Assembly: GCF_041928815.1 (NCBI RefSeq)
Contig: NZ_JBHFEI010000010.1
Location: 124,001 to 188,000, forward strand
Origin: JBHFEI01 sp041928815
GTDB taxonomy: Bacteria; Pseudomonadota; Alphaproteobacteria; Rhizobiales; Rhizobiaceae
Length of the DNA: 64,000 nt
Reading direction: 5' to 3'
How positions within the stretch are numbered: the stretch's first letter is position 1; every line of letters starts with the position of its first letter. The translations under genes were made by a program, and so were the position numbers. The notes under the pieces are model-generated. The model ran no database searches and was not told the origin of the DNA. It worked only from the letters and a program-made list of their open reading frames with translations. Below, piece after piece: positions 36,631 to 44,357 of the stretch.

Positions 36631-37192
36631 GCATCTCACTCCGGTAGAGGGTGGCAAGGGATTTCAGCGCCCGGTGCAGGGCGACGCGGACGGCGCCCTC
36701 GCTCATGTTCAGCCGCGCCGCCGTCTCGCCGATGCCGGCGCCGGCGATCGAGATCGAGCGCACGATGTCGCGCTGGGGATCCTTCAGCCGGTCGATCAGC
36801 CGCTCCGCATCGGCACGGTCGAGAAAGTCGTCGGTGCCGCGGTCGGCGGAAAGCGTCTCCATCACGTCCTCGATCGGTACCGTCGTCGCCCGGCCGCGGC
36901 GGCGCAGGCTGTCGATCAGCTTGTTGCGCACGATCGTGGAAAGCCATGGTCCGATCGGCCGCGCGCTGTCCCAGGTCCCGCGCTTCAGATGCACGGCGAG
37001 CAGCACCTCCTGTACGATATCCTCCGCCTCGCTTGCCGGCGCGCCCAGAGCGGCGCATCGGCGGCGCGCCATTGCCCGCAGGGGCGGCGTCACCGCCTCC
37101 AGAAAACGATGATAGGCCCGGACGTCGCCCGCCATCGCGGCGCGCATCCAGACGGCCCAGTCCCGTTCGCGAAGCCTCGCATCGTCGTGCAT
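36617..37192 (-). CDS. ECF-family RNA polymerase sigma factor (SigF-like, NrsF partner)
   Basis: The 191-residue protein has region 2 (RAYHRFLEAVTPPLRAMARRR, SEAEDIVQEVLLAVHLKRGTWD, PIGPWLSTIVRNKLIDSLRRRGR) and region 4 (LKDPQRDIVRSISIAGAGIGETAARLNMSEGAVRVALHRALKSL). It is followed by and overlaps nrsF. In Caulobacter the SigF-NrsF pair drives DUF2282/DUF692/DUF2063 genes, the same set found divergently here. A matching ECF promoter lies only 11 nt before the ATG, so its message would be nearly leaderless if this start is right. Confidence 0.93.
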   Translation of the reverse strand: MHDDARLRERDWAVWMRAAMAGDVRAYHRFLEAVTPPLRAMARRRCAALGAPASEAEDIVQEVLLAVHLKRGTWDSARPIGPWLSTIVRNKLIDSLRRRGRATTVPIEDVMETLSADRGTDDFLDRADAERLIDRLKDPQRDIVRSISIAGAGIGETAARLNMSEGAVRVALHRALKSLATLYRSEMREDG

Positions 37193-37202
37193 TCACCCGT
37201 CC

Positions 37203-37228
37203 TACGCAGCGGCGCATCGCTTTGTTAC
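37203..37228 (-). promoter_or_regulatory. ECF-type promoter of the sigma factor gene (autoregulation)
   Basis: On the minus strand GTAACA (37228-37223) and CGTA (37206-37203) are separated by exactly 16 bases. The same elements and spacing occur on the opposite strand in front of the bufferin genes, which is strong internal evidence for recognition by the sigma factor encoded next to it. Confidence 0.75.
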
Positions 37229-37285
37229 CACCGGGATGCGATTTTACAATCGCCGGAGCGGCGTCGAAAAAAATTGGCCGCGCCT

Positions 37286-37311
37286 GTAACAGCCAGCCGC
37301 GCCGCCGCGTA
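37286..37311 (+). promoter_or_regulatory. ECF-type promoter of the bufferin operon
   Basis: GTAACA (37286-37291), 16 bases, then CGTA (37308-37311), 48 nt upstream of the first bufferin ATG. It mirrors the divergent promoter of the sigma gene in sequence and spacing, so both arms of the locus should be induced together. Confidence 0.75.
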
Positions 37312-37359
37312 GTCGAAGGTGCAGGCCGAGAACGGTCTGCCGCCAAAGGAGATCACCCC

Positions 37360-37629
37360 ATGAAGACCACCATTGCCACGCTGGCGCTTGCCGGCGCGCT
37401 CGCCTCTGCGCTCACCACCCTTGCGACGACCGCGTCGGCCGAGGAGGGCAAGGAGAAGTGCTACGGCATCGCGCTGAAGGGCCAGAACGACTGCGCTGCC
37501 GGCAAGCACGACTGCGCCGGCAAGCAGGAGACGGATTTCGACAGGGGTTCGTTCAAGCTCGTGCCGACGGGCACCTGCATGACGATGAAATCCCCCGACG
37601 GCGGCACGGGCTCGCTGATGCCGGCCTGA
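37360..37629 (+). CDS. bufA1: Bufferin-type metallophore precursor BufA1 (DUF2282), copy 1
   Basis: An 89-residue precursor with a Sec signal peptide (MKTTIATLALAGALASALTT to TASA) and a small mature part holding four Cys at 34, 45, 52 and 73. The core EGKEKCYGIALKGQNDCAA is the DUF2282/BufA1 hallmark. Bufferins are periplasmic peptides whose cysteines are modified by the MNIO enzyme BufB with help from BufC to sequester copper; in the described case the two central Cys become thiooxazoles. A GGAGATC site precedes the ATG. The promoter is GTAACA-N16-CGTA. Confidence 0.92.
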   Translation: MKTTIATLALAGALASALTTLATTASAEEGKEKCYGIALKGQNDCAAGKHDCAGKQETDFDRGSFKLVPTGTCMTMKSPDGGTGSLMPA

Positions 37630-37668
37630 GCCGCATCCACCCATCGCCCCTATCAAGGAGACACCAGG

Positions 37669-37953
37669 ATGAACACGCTTTCTGCCGCACTTGCCGCCTC
37701 ACTCGCCACGGCGCTGACGCTCGCCGCCTCCGCCGCCCCGACCCGCGCGGCCGAGGAGGGCAAGGAGAAATGCTACGGCATCGCGCTGAAGGGTCAGAAC
37801 GATTGTGCCGCAGGCCCCGGCACCACCTGCGCCGGCACGTCGAAGGTCGATTACCAGAAGAATGCCTGGAAGCTGGTCCCCGCCGGCACCTGCGAGGCCA
37901 TGGCGACACCGGACGGCCATGGCTCGCTGATGCAGGGTACGGCGCCGGCCTGA
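37669..37953 (+). CDS. bufA1: Bufferin-type metallophore precursor BufA1 (DUF2282), copy 2
   Basis: A 94-residue paralogue of the preceding gene with a Sec signal peptide (to PTRA) and four Cys at 35, 46, 54 and 75. The 21-residue block around the first two Cys is identical to copy 1, and the DNA there differs at only a few silent positions, indicating recent duplication or gene conversion. The second half differs (PGTTCAGTSKVDYQKNAW), including two more residues before Cys3. It has an AAGGAGAC ribosome site and ends 79 nt before bufB. Confidence 0.92.
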   Translation: MNTLSAALAASLATALTLAASAAPTRAAEEGKEKCYGIALKGQNDCAAGPGTTCAGTSKVDYQKNAWKLVPAGTCEAMATPDGHGSLMQGTAPA

Positions 37954-38032
37954 CCCGCCACTGCCGACATGATGGCACGCGGCGCAATCCTTCCGCGCCG
38001 CGATGCCGCCCCGCCCTCCGGAGATCGTCCCC

Positions 38033-38887
38033 ATGACCCTGTCGCGCCTTCCTGCAACCGCCGGCGCCGGTTTCAAGCCCGAACATTTCGACGCGATCCT
38101 CGCAGGGCCCCAACCGGTCGGTTTCTTCGAGATCCACGCGGAAAACTACATGGGCGCCGGCGGACCTCCCCATGCGCGCCTCGAGCGGCTGCGGGAGGAC
38201 TATGCCCTGTCGATCCACGGCGTCGGCCTGTCGATCGGTGCGATGCAGCCCCTCGACCGCGATCATCTTGGCCGGCTGAAGCGGCTCTGCGAGCGCTACC
38301 AGCCGGAGAGCTTTTCCGAGCATCTTGCCTGGTCGAGCCATGACGGCCTCTTCCTCAACGACCTGCTGCCGCTGCCCTACACGCCGGCGACCCTTGCCCG
38401 CGTCGCCGATCACGTCGATGCGGTGCAGGAGGCGCTCGGCTGCCGCATGCTCCTCGAGAATCCCGCCACCTATCTTCTCTTCGAGGACAGCACGATCGAG
38501 GAAACCGCGTTCCTCGCGGAGATCGCACGGCGCACCGGCTGCGGCCTGCTTCTCGATCTCAACAATGTCTTCGTCGCCGCCACCAACCACAACATCGACC
38601 CTGAGGCCTATCTCGCCCGCTTTCCGGTGGCCCGGGTCGGCGAGGTCCATCTGAGCGGACATTCGCAGACCAGCGACGAACACGGCGCGCCGCTGCTGAT
38701 CGACAGCCACGATACACCGGTCAAGGATCCGGTTTGGCGCCTCTACGAGACGCTGATCGGACGCACCGGTCCGCTGGCGACGCTGATCGAATGGGACAAC
38801 GACGTGCCGGACTGGCCGGTGCTGGCTGCGGAAGCCGCCGCCGCCGGGGCGGTTCTCGCCCGTGCGGCGGCGAAGACGGCAGCCTGA
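38033..38887 (+). CDS. bufB: BufB, multinuclear non-heme iron oxidase (MNIO, DUF692)
   Basis: The 284-residue TIM-barrel enzyme carries the DUF692 metal ligands in order: FFEIHAENYMG, LSIHGVGLSIG, FSEHLAWS, LLENPATYL, LLLDLNNV, EVHLSGHS, LIDSHD and TLIEWDNDVP. MNIOs use two or three irons and oxygen to modify cysteine in RiPP precursors; BufB-type enzymes make thiooxazoles in bufferins. ATG at 38033 is chosen over one ten codons upstream because GGAG lies 9 nt before it. It follows its two predicted substrates in the operon. Confidence 0.94.
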   Translation: MTLSRLPATAGAGFKPEHFDAILAGPQPVGFFEIHAENYMGAGGPPHARLERLREDYALSIHGVGLSIGAMQPLDRDHLGRLKRLCERYQPESFSEHLAWSSHDGLFLNDLLPLPYTPATLARVADHVDAVQEALGCRMLLENPATYLLFEDSTIEETAFLAEIARRTGCGLLLDLNNVFVAATNHNIDPEAYLARFPVARVGEVHLSGHSQTSDEHGAPLLIDSHDTPVKDPVWRLYETLIGRTGPLATLIEWDNDVPDWPVLAAEAAAAGAVLARAAAKTAA

Positions 38888-38896
38888 GGCGGGATC

Positions 38897-39670
38897 ATGT
38901 CGACCTCATTCCAGACCGCCTTCGTCGCTGCGCTGCGGGATCCGGCCCTGCCGCCTCCCGCCGGGCTTGCCGCCTGGAACGGCGCCCGTCCCGACCGGCG
39001 CTTCCGGGTCTATCGCGACAATACCGCGATCGGCCTCGCCGGCGCACTGGCCTCGCGTTTTCCGGCAACGGAGCGCATCGTCGGTACCGACTTCTTCGCG
39101 GCACTCGCCGCGGCCTATGTGTCGCGCCATCCGCCGCGCTCGCCGCTGCTGCTCGCCTATGGTGACGATTTCGGCGATTTCATCGCAGGCTTTTCCCCCG
39201 CGGCGGACCTGCCCTATCTCGCCGATGTGGCCCGGCTCGAGGCGGCACGCGGCCGGGCGTACCATGCGGAGGATGCGGCGCCGCTGCGGCCCGCGGCCCT
39301 TGCCGGCGTCGCGGCCGAGCGGATCGGTGCGCTGGTCTTCGTGCCGCATCCGTCGCTCTCCGTCCTGCCCTCGCCCTATCCGGTCGTCACGATCTGGGCG
39401 ATGAACGGCGGCGACCGCGCGCCTGCCCCGGTCGATTTCCGGCAGAGCGAGGACGCGCTGGTCGTGCGTCCGGACATGCAGGTCGAGGTCCGCCGCCTGC
39501 CACCCGGCGGTCGCGCCTTCCTCGCTGCCCTTGCCGGGGGGCGTACCCTCGCCGACGCGGCCGAGGCGGGCCTTGACGTCTGTGCCGGCTTCGATCTGGC
39601 GGCCAATCTCGCCGGCCTCCTGCAAGCCGGCGCCTTTACCGCATTTAGAGCATTTCCAGCCGAAGCGTGA
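38897..39670 (+). CDS. bufC: BufC, MNIO partner protein (DUF2063)
   Basis: A 257-residue DUF2063 protein: an N-terminal helical domain (FQTAFVAALRDPALPPPAGLAAW, FRVYRDNTAIGLAGALASRFPATERIVG) and a C-terminal winged-helix-like part resembling the precursor-recognition element of RiPP enzymes. BufC presents BufA to BufB in described systems. It starts 9 nt after bufB. The last codons (FRAFPAEA and stop) lie inside a repeat element that begins at about 39643, so the native C-terminus was probably replaced. Confidence 0.9.
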   Translation: MSTSFQTAFVAALRDPALPPPAGLAAWNGARPDRRFRVYRDNTAIGLAGALASRFPATERIVGTDFFAALAAAYVSRHPPRSPLLLAYGDDFGDFIAGFSPAADLPYLADVARLEAARGRAYHAEDAAPLRPAALAGVAAERIGALVFVPHPSLSVLPSPYPVVTIWAMNGGDRAPAPVDFRQSEDALVVRPDMQVEVRRLPPGGRAFLAALAGGRTLADAAEAGLDVCAGFDLAANLAGLLQAGAFTAFRAFPAEA

Positions 39671-39753
39671 TCGCTTCGGCGTCGGACAATGCTGTAAAAA
39701 CAAGAGCATAGAGCGTTGAAGGTGATCACAAGATAACCAGAAATGCTCTAGAT
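39643..39753. mobile_element. MITE-like rhizobial repeat with TAGAGCATTTC termini
   Basis: A noncoding element of about 110 bp has inverted ends: TAGAGCATTTC at 39646-39656 and its complement at 39740-39750, with the match extending a few bases outward. Inside are a perfect hairpin (CCGAAGCG-TGAT-CGCTTCGG, 39660-39679) and GTGATCAC. It has no coding capacity and resembles small palindromic repeats scattered in Rhizobiales genomes. It forms the end of bufC and the spacer before doxX. Confidence 0.75.
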
Positions 39754-39768
39754 AATTGGGAGACCGTC

Positions 39769-40248
39769 ATGCCTGCACCCGCATCCACCCCCGAAGCCGA
39801 CATCCTGGTGCGGCCCCTCATCGCCGGCCTGCACCTCTTCCGGCGCATTCCGCTGGATCTCGTGGCGCTCGTCGCGCGCCTGTCGATCGCCGGGGTCTTC
39901 TGGCAGTCGGGGCAGACCAAGGTGGAGGGCTGGCACGTGACCGACAACGCCCTCTATCTCTTTGAAAACGAATACCGGCTGCCGCTGGTCGATCCGTGGA
40001 TTGCCGTGCATCTCGCCGCGCTCGCCGAGCATCTCTTTCCCGTCCTGCTGGTCATCGGCCTTGCCAGCCGGCTTTCGGCCTTCGCGCTCCTTCTGATGAC
40101 GCTCGTCATCGAAATCTTCGTCTATCCGGCCGCCTGGCCGACCCATGGCACCTGGGCGGTCTGCCTGCTTCTGGTCATGATCCACGGTCCCGGCCGCCTC
40201 TCGCTCGATCGCATCCTTTCACGCTCCCGGCGCGACGGCCGGGGGTGA
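39769..40248 (+). CDS. DoxX-family membrane protein of the bufferin operon
   Basis: A 159-residue protein with four predicted helices (about 30-50, 78-100, 103-120 and 125-145) and DoxX features: VALVARLSIAGVFWQSGQTK near the N-terminus and HLAALAEHLFPVLLVIGLASRL. DoxX proteins commonly end gig/buf operons (GigT/D type), probably in membrane redox handling. A GGGAG site lies just outside the inserted repeat, so translation is preserved despite the insertion. Confidence 0.9.
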   Translation: MPAPASTPEADILVRPLIAGLHLFRRIPLDLVALVARLSIAGVFWQSGQTKVEGWHVTDNALYLFENEYRLPLVDPWIAVHLAALAEHLFPVLLVIGLASRLSAFALLLMTLVIEIFVYPAAWPTHGTWAVCLLLVMIHGPGRLSLDRILSRSRRDGRG

Positions 40249-40421
40249 GGACGCGTTGCGGCGCCGGGTCAAGCGAAGGGCGCAAGGCTGTTTCGTCCAT
40301 CGCGTTTTCCCTGCCGCTGCCTCCTCTGCTATAAGACCCGGTCATCCGAAGGACCCTCGCGGGATGGGCCGTGAAACTTGTCCGTGCGGATGCGGACCGA
40401 TGGAGCAGGGGAGATGGGATC

Positions 40422-42176
40422 ATGTTGCTGCGATATTGTGCCGGCGCTTTCTTTGTCGCGTCGCTGACGGCCGCGGATGCGGTCGCGCAACAGGCCTCGG
40501 ATCTGGTGGCGCCCGAGCGGGCGGGGATCGTGGCGGCGGCGAAGCGCACCGAGGCGCAACGCTTCATGGTCGCGGCCGCCCATCCGCTGGCGGCGGAGGC
40601 GGGCCGGGATATCCTTGCGCGGGGCGGCAATGCCGTCGACGCGATGGTCGCCGTTCAGGCCGTGCTCGGTCTGGTGGAGCCGCAGAGTTCCGGCCTCGGC
40701 GGCGGTGCTTTCGTCGTTCATTATGACGCCGCGACCGGCAGGCTGACCACGTTCGACGGGCGCGAGACGGCGCCGGGCGCGGCGACGCCGAAGCTTTTCC
40801 TCGACGCGACCGGCCAGCCGCTCGCCTTCATGGAGGCCGTCGTCGGCGGGCGCTCCGTCGGCACGCCGGGCACAGTGCGCCTCCTGCACGAGGTGCAGCA
40901 GCGCCATGGGAAAGCGGAATGGGCCGGCCTGTTCGGCCGGGCGATCATGCTGGCGACGGCGGGATTTCCGGTCTCGCCGCGCCTTGCCGGCGCCATCGCG
41001 CTTGAAGCCGGCGGCCTGAAGAGGGATGCGGCGGCCCGCGCCTATTTCTATGACGGTTCCGGTGCCCCGCTCAAGGCCGGCACCATCCTGCGCAACCCGG
41101 CCTATGCCGAGACACTCGACGCCATCGCCAGAGGCGGCGCCGACGCATTCTATCGCGGACCGATCGCCGCGGCGATCGTCGATGCGGTTCGCAACGCCGG
41201 CAATCCCGGCGTCCTCTCGCTGGCCGATCTCGAAACCTACCGCATCGTCGAGCGGGAGCCGGTGTGCTTTCCTTACCGCGCCTTCGACGTCTGCGGGATG
41301 GGGCCGCCGTCCTCCGGCGCCATTGCCATCGGCCAGATCCTCGGCATGGCGGAGAATTTCGACCTCAAGGGCCTCGGCCCGACGGCGGCGGAAAGCTGGC
41401 GGATCATCGGCGACGCGCAGCGCCTCGCCTTCGCCGATCGCGAACGCTACGTCGCCGATACGGATTTCGTGCCCCTACCGGTCAAGGGCCTCATGGACAA
41501 GGCCTATCTCGGCGAGCGGGCGAGACAGCTCGACGGCGACCGGGCGCTCGGCCCCGACGCGGTCAAGGCCGGCACGCCGGAATGGGACCATGCGCTCCTG
41601 TTCGGCCGCGATGGCGCGCTCGAGATGCCGTCCACCAGCCACGTGTCGATCGTCGACGGAGACGGAAACGTCGTCTCGATGACGACGACGATCGAAAGCG
41701 GTTTTGGCGCGCGGCTGATGACCGGGGGCTTCCTGCTGAACAACGAACTGACCGATTTCTCCTTCAGAACCCATGATGCCGGGCTGCCGGTCGCCAACCG
41801 GGTCGAGCCGGGCAAGCGCCCGCGCTCCTCGATGGCGCCGACCATCGTCATGAAGAACGGCACGCCGCGGCTCGTCCTCGGCTCGCCGGGCGGCAGCCAG
41901 ATCATCGGCTATGTCGCGCAGGCGCTGATCGGCTATATCGACTGGGCCATGCCGGTGGAGGCGATCGTCGCCGCGCCGCATCTGATCAATCGCTTCGGTC
42001 CCTACGACATCGAGGCGGGCACGGCCGCCGAACGGCTGAGGGCGCCGCTCGAAGCGCTCGGCTATATGGTCAAGGCAACGGAGATGAATTCCGGCCTGCA
42101 CGCCATAGAGATCACGCAGTCCGGCCTTGCCGGCAGCGCCGATCCCCGTCGCGAAGGCGTCGCGCTCGGCGACTGA
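40422..42176 (+). CDS. ggt: Gamma-glutamyltransferase
   Basis: The periplasmic enzyme cleaves glutathione and other gamma-glutamyl compounds. The 584-residue precursor has a signal peptide (MLLRYCAGAFFVASLTAADAVAQ) and self-cleaves before the nucleophile Thr405 in MPSTSHVSIVD, giving large and small subunits. Substrate-site motifs include GNAVDAMVAVQ, SSGLGGGAF, MTTTIESGFGA, PRSSMAPTIV and LGSPGGSQII. ATG at 40422 follows a GGGGAG site; a GTG 17 codons upstream is rejected because it would bury the signal peptide. Confidence 0.95.
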   Translation: MLLRYCAGAFFVASLTAADAVAQQASDLVAPERAGIVAAAKRTEAQRFMVAAAHPLAAEAGRDILARGGNAVDAMVAVQAVLGLVEPQSSGLGGGAFVVHYDAATGRLTTFDGRETAPGAATPKLFLDATGQPLAFMEAVVGGRSVGTPGTVRLLHEVQQRHGKAEWAGLFGRAIMLATAGFPVSPRLAGAIALEAGGLKRDAAARAYFYDGSGAPLKAGTILRNPAYAETLDAIARGGADAFYRGPIAAAIVDAVRNAGNPGVLSLADLETYRIVEREPVCFPYRAFDVCGMGPPSSGAIAIGQILGMAENFDLKGLGPTAAESWRIIGDAQRLAFADRERYVADTDFVPLPVKGLMDKAYLGERARQLDGDRALGPDAVKAGTPEWDHALLFGRDGALEMPSTSHVSIVDGDGNVVSMTTTIESGFGARLMTGGFLLNNELTDFSFRTHDAGLPVANRVEPGKRPRSSMAPTIVMKNGTPRLVLGSPGGSQIIGYVAQALIGYIDWAMPVEAIVAAPHLINRFGPYDIEAGTAAERLRAPLEALGYMVKATEMNSGLHAIEITQSGLAGSADPRREGVALGD

Positions 42177-42390
42177 AGCGGCGAGCATCGACGGGCACCG
42201 ACACGGCTGACGACAGGTCCCGGTGTCGTGCCTGGGCTGCAGCTGACGGGATCTCCATCACGATGCCGCTCCCGGACCGGATGCATCCGCGCCCTCTGAC
42301 GACATGCCGCCGAACATCCGGTCGCGGACGGCACGGTTTCCCCTGTCAGGCCTTGCCGCTTTCCCTTGACCGCGAAGGGCGCACGCTCTA

Positions 42391-42407
42391 TTTAGAATTA
42401 TTCTAAA
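42391..42407. promoter_or_regulatory. ICE box (Irr iron-control element) before mbfA
   Basis: TTTAGAATTATTCTAAA is a perfect 7+3+7 palindrome matching the rhizobial ICE motif bound by Irr (TTTAGAA-N3-TTCTAAA). It overlaps the -10 of a candidate promoter (TTGACC at 42366-42371, 17 bases, TATTTA at 42389-42394), as expected for repression under low iron. It lies 12 nt before the mbfA ATG. Confidence 0.88.
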
Positions 42408-42418
42408 AAGAGGCCGCC

Positions 42419-43402
42419 ATGAGACTTTTCCCGTTTTCCGGCTCGCGCCGTCCGCTCGCTGCATTGAGCGGGCAGGAAATCCTTGCCCTCGCCATTTCCA
42501 GCGAGGAGGACGACGCGCGCATCTATCTGGCCTATGCGGACCATCTGCGCCGGGCGTTTCCCGCGAGCGCCCGGATCTTCGACGATATGGCCGCGGTGGA
42601 GGATACGCACCGGCGCATGCTGATCGACATGCATCGCCGGCTTTATGGCGAGCGCATCCCGCTCATTCGCCGCGAACATGTCGACGGCTTCCTCGCGCGC
42701 AAGCCGGACTGGCTCAGGGCGAACCTCACGCTGGACGCGATCCGCCGCGAGGCCGAGGCGATGGAGGCGCAGGCCGCGCGCTTCTATGCGGAGGCGGCGA
42801 AGCGGACGGAGGATGCGGAGGCGCGCCGCCTGCTCGGCGACCTCGCGCTCGCCGAGCAGGCCCATGGCGATCTTGCCTGCACATTGACCGAAACGCATCT
42901 CTCGGCGGAGGCGGCCGGCAGCGAGGATGCGACAGCCCGCCGGCAGTTCGTCCTCACTTATGTCCAGCCGGGGCTCGCCGGGCTGATGGACGGCTCCGTC
43001 TCGACGCTGGCACCGATCTTCGCAGCCGCCTTCGCGACGCAGGACACCTGGCAGACGTTTCTGATCGGCCTTTCCGCCTCGGTCGGCGCGGGGATTTCCA
43101 TGGGGTTTACGGAGGCCGCCCATGACGACGGCAAGCTCTCGGGGCGCGGCTCGCCGCTGAAGCGCGGCCTTGCTTCCGGCATCATGACCGCGCTTGGCGG
43201 CCTGGGGCATGCGCTTCCCTATCTCATTCCGGATTTCTGGACGGCGACCGGCATTGCCGTGATCGTCGTCTTCGTCGAACTCTGGGCGATCGCCTTCATC
43301 CAGAACCGCTACATGGAGACCCCGTTCTTCCGCGCCGTCCTGCAGGTGGTGCTGGGCGGCGGGCTCGTCCTGGCGGCGGGCATCCTGATCGGCAGTGGCT
43401 GA
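42419..43402 (+). CDS. mbfA: Membrane-bound ferritin MbfA (ferritin-VIT1 iron exporter)
   Basis: The 327-residue protein fuses an N-terminal ferritin-like four-helix domain, with Glu and ExxH iron ligands (SSEEDDARIYLAYADHL, AAVEDTHRRML, EAQAARFYAEAA, LALAEQAHGDLA), to a C-terminal VIT1/CCC1 membrane domain (QPGLAGLMDGSVSTLAPIFAAAF onward). MbfA exports iron and protects rhizobia from iron and peroxide stress. The Irr-type ICE box immediately upstream supports this identity and predicts expression in high iron. Confidence 0.95.
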   Translation: MRLFPFSGSRRPLAALSGQEILALAISSEEDDARIYLAYADHLRRAFPASARIFDDMAAVEDTHRRMLIDMHRRLYGERIPLIRREHVDGFLARKPDWLRANLTLDAIRREAEAMEAQAARFYAEAAKRTEDAEARRLLGDLALAEQAHGDLACTLTETHLSAEAAGSEDATARRQFVLTYVQPGLAGLMDGSVSTLAPIFAAAFATQDTWQTFLIGLSASVGAGISMGFTEAAHDDGKLSGRGSPLKRGLASGIMTALGGLGHALPYLIPDFWTATGIAVIVVFVELWAIAFIQNRYMETPFFRAVLQVVLGGGLVLAAGILIGSG

Positions 43403-43454
43403 AAAATCTTGTCCGGCCGGTGAAACCCATCCGCCGGACGCGCGTTAACCATGA

Positions 43455-43493
43455 TGAAAAAACAAAAGCGCTGCATCCTTTCGAATGCAGCGC
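43455..43493 (-). terminator. Intrinsic terminator of the transglutaminase-like gene
   Basis: GCGCTGCAT (43468-43476) and ATGCAGCGC (43485-43493) form a perfect 9-bp stem with an 8-nt loop. Read on the minus strand it is followed by TTTTGTTTTTTC, a good U-tract, 23 nt past the gene stop. It may also work on the plus strand for mbfA, but without a U-run. Confidence 0.85.
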
Positions 43494-43515
43494 CTGTCAC
43501 AGAAGGAAGACGGGG

Positions 43516-44136
43516 TCAGCGGCCGACGGAGCCGACCATCAGATCGGTGCCATTCTCGATGGTGACCCAGCGGCCGGTATTGAAGGATGCCTGGCGCTTG
43601 AGAAAACGGTACGGCGTGTCCGTCCAGAGCTTCACCTCGTCGTCGAGGTTGTCGAGGACATAATCGCCCTGCGCAGTGCGAAGGGTGAGGACGGCATGTC
43701 CCTCGCCGTCTGGCTTGCGCACGACGGTCATCAGCAGGTCGGCGACGGAGAAGCCCTTTTCGATGAGCTTCTTGCGCTTCAACAGGGCAAAATCCTCGCA
43801 GTCGCCTGCCTTGTCGGGATAGGCCCAGACCTCGTCACGCCCGTAGAGTTCGAGGTCGGTGATCGGCTTGACGTCGCGGTTGACGGAAGCGTTGATCTCG
43901 CGAACCATCTGCCAGCCGAATTCGGTCACGCGCGGCGGCAGCGTCGACTTCGATTTGATCGCGCACTCCGCCTTGTACTGCTGGCAGAATTCGTAGTGGC
44001 CGATCGGCTGCGATGTCACACCGCCCGTCTGCATCCAGAGCGACGGGCCGGCGAGCGCCGGAATGGCCGCGTTGGCGGAAAGGACCACAACGCCCAAGGC
44101 GCCCAGAATCCCCGAAATCCCCGAAGAAAGAGCCAT
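43516..44136 (-). CDS. Bacterial transglutaminase-like cysteine peptidase (BTLCP, DUF920)
   Basis: A 206-residue exported protein with an N-terminal hydrophobic segment (about 5-29) and the BTLCP catalytic triad Cys113 (AGDCEDFALLK), His147 (GEGHAVLTLRT) and Asp162 (YVLDNL). The family is common in Alphaproteobacteria. Some relatives (LapG) cleave adhesins under c-di-GMP control, but those are encoded with LapD; no such partner is nearby. Function is unknown beyond predicted periplasmic cysteine protease activity. Confidence 0.9.
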   Translation of the reverse strand: MALSSGISGILGALGVVVLSANAAIPALAGPSLWMQTGGVTSQPIGHYEFCQQYKAECAIKSKSTLPPRVTEFGWQMVREINASVNRDVKPITDLELYGRDEVWAYPDKAGDCEDFALLKRKKLIEKGFSVADLLMTVVRKPDGEGHAVLTLRTAQGDYVLDNLDDEVKLWTDTPYRFLKRQASFNTGRWVTIENGTDLMVGSVGR

Positions 44137-44357
44137 GCGATGTCCCCTGGCGCGCCGGCGACATCCATGATCGCAGTCCCCTCGCGCAAATCTGCCTGTC
44201 TTGCTCGCACGACGTTCAGGTCTTCTCGCCCCGCCGCTTGTCGTTAACGAAGAATTAACGATGTTGCGGGGAGGGAGTCAATCTGCAGATCTGGGGATGT
44301 TCATGAATGGTTAATACGTGTGGTATTTTTGTAGTCGCCTTGGTTTTGCCGTGAGAA

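Noticed and set aside
36100..37629. Plus-strand frame that appears to extend bufA1 by some 400 codons upstream
   Set aside because: The upstream part is antisense to nrsF and the sigma gene. The bufferin begins at 37360 with a signal peptide and ribosome site.
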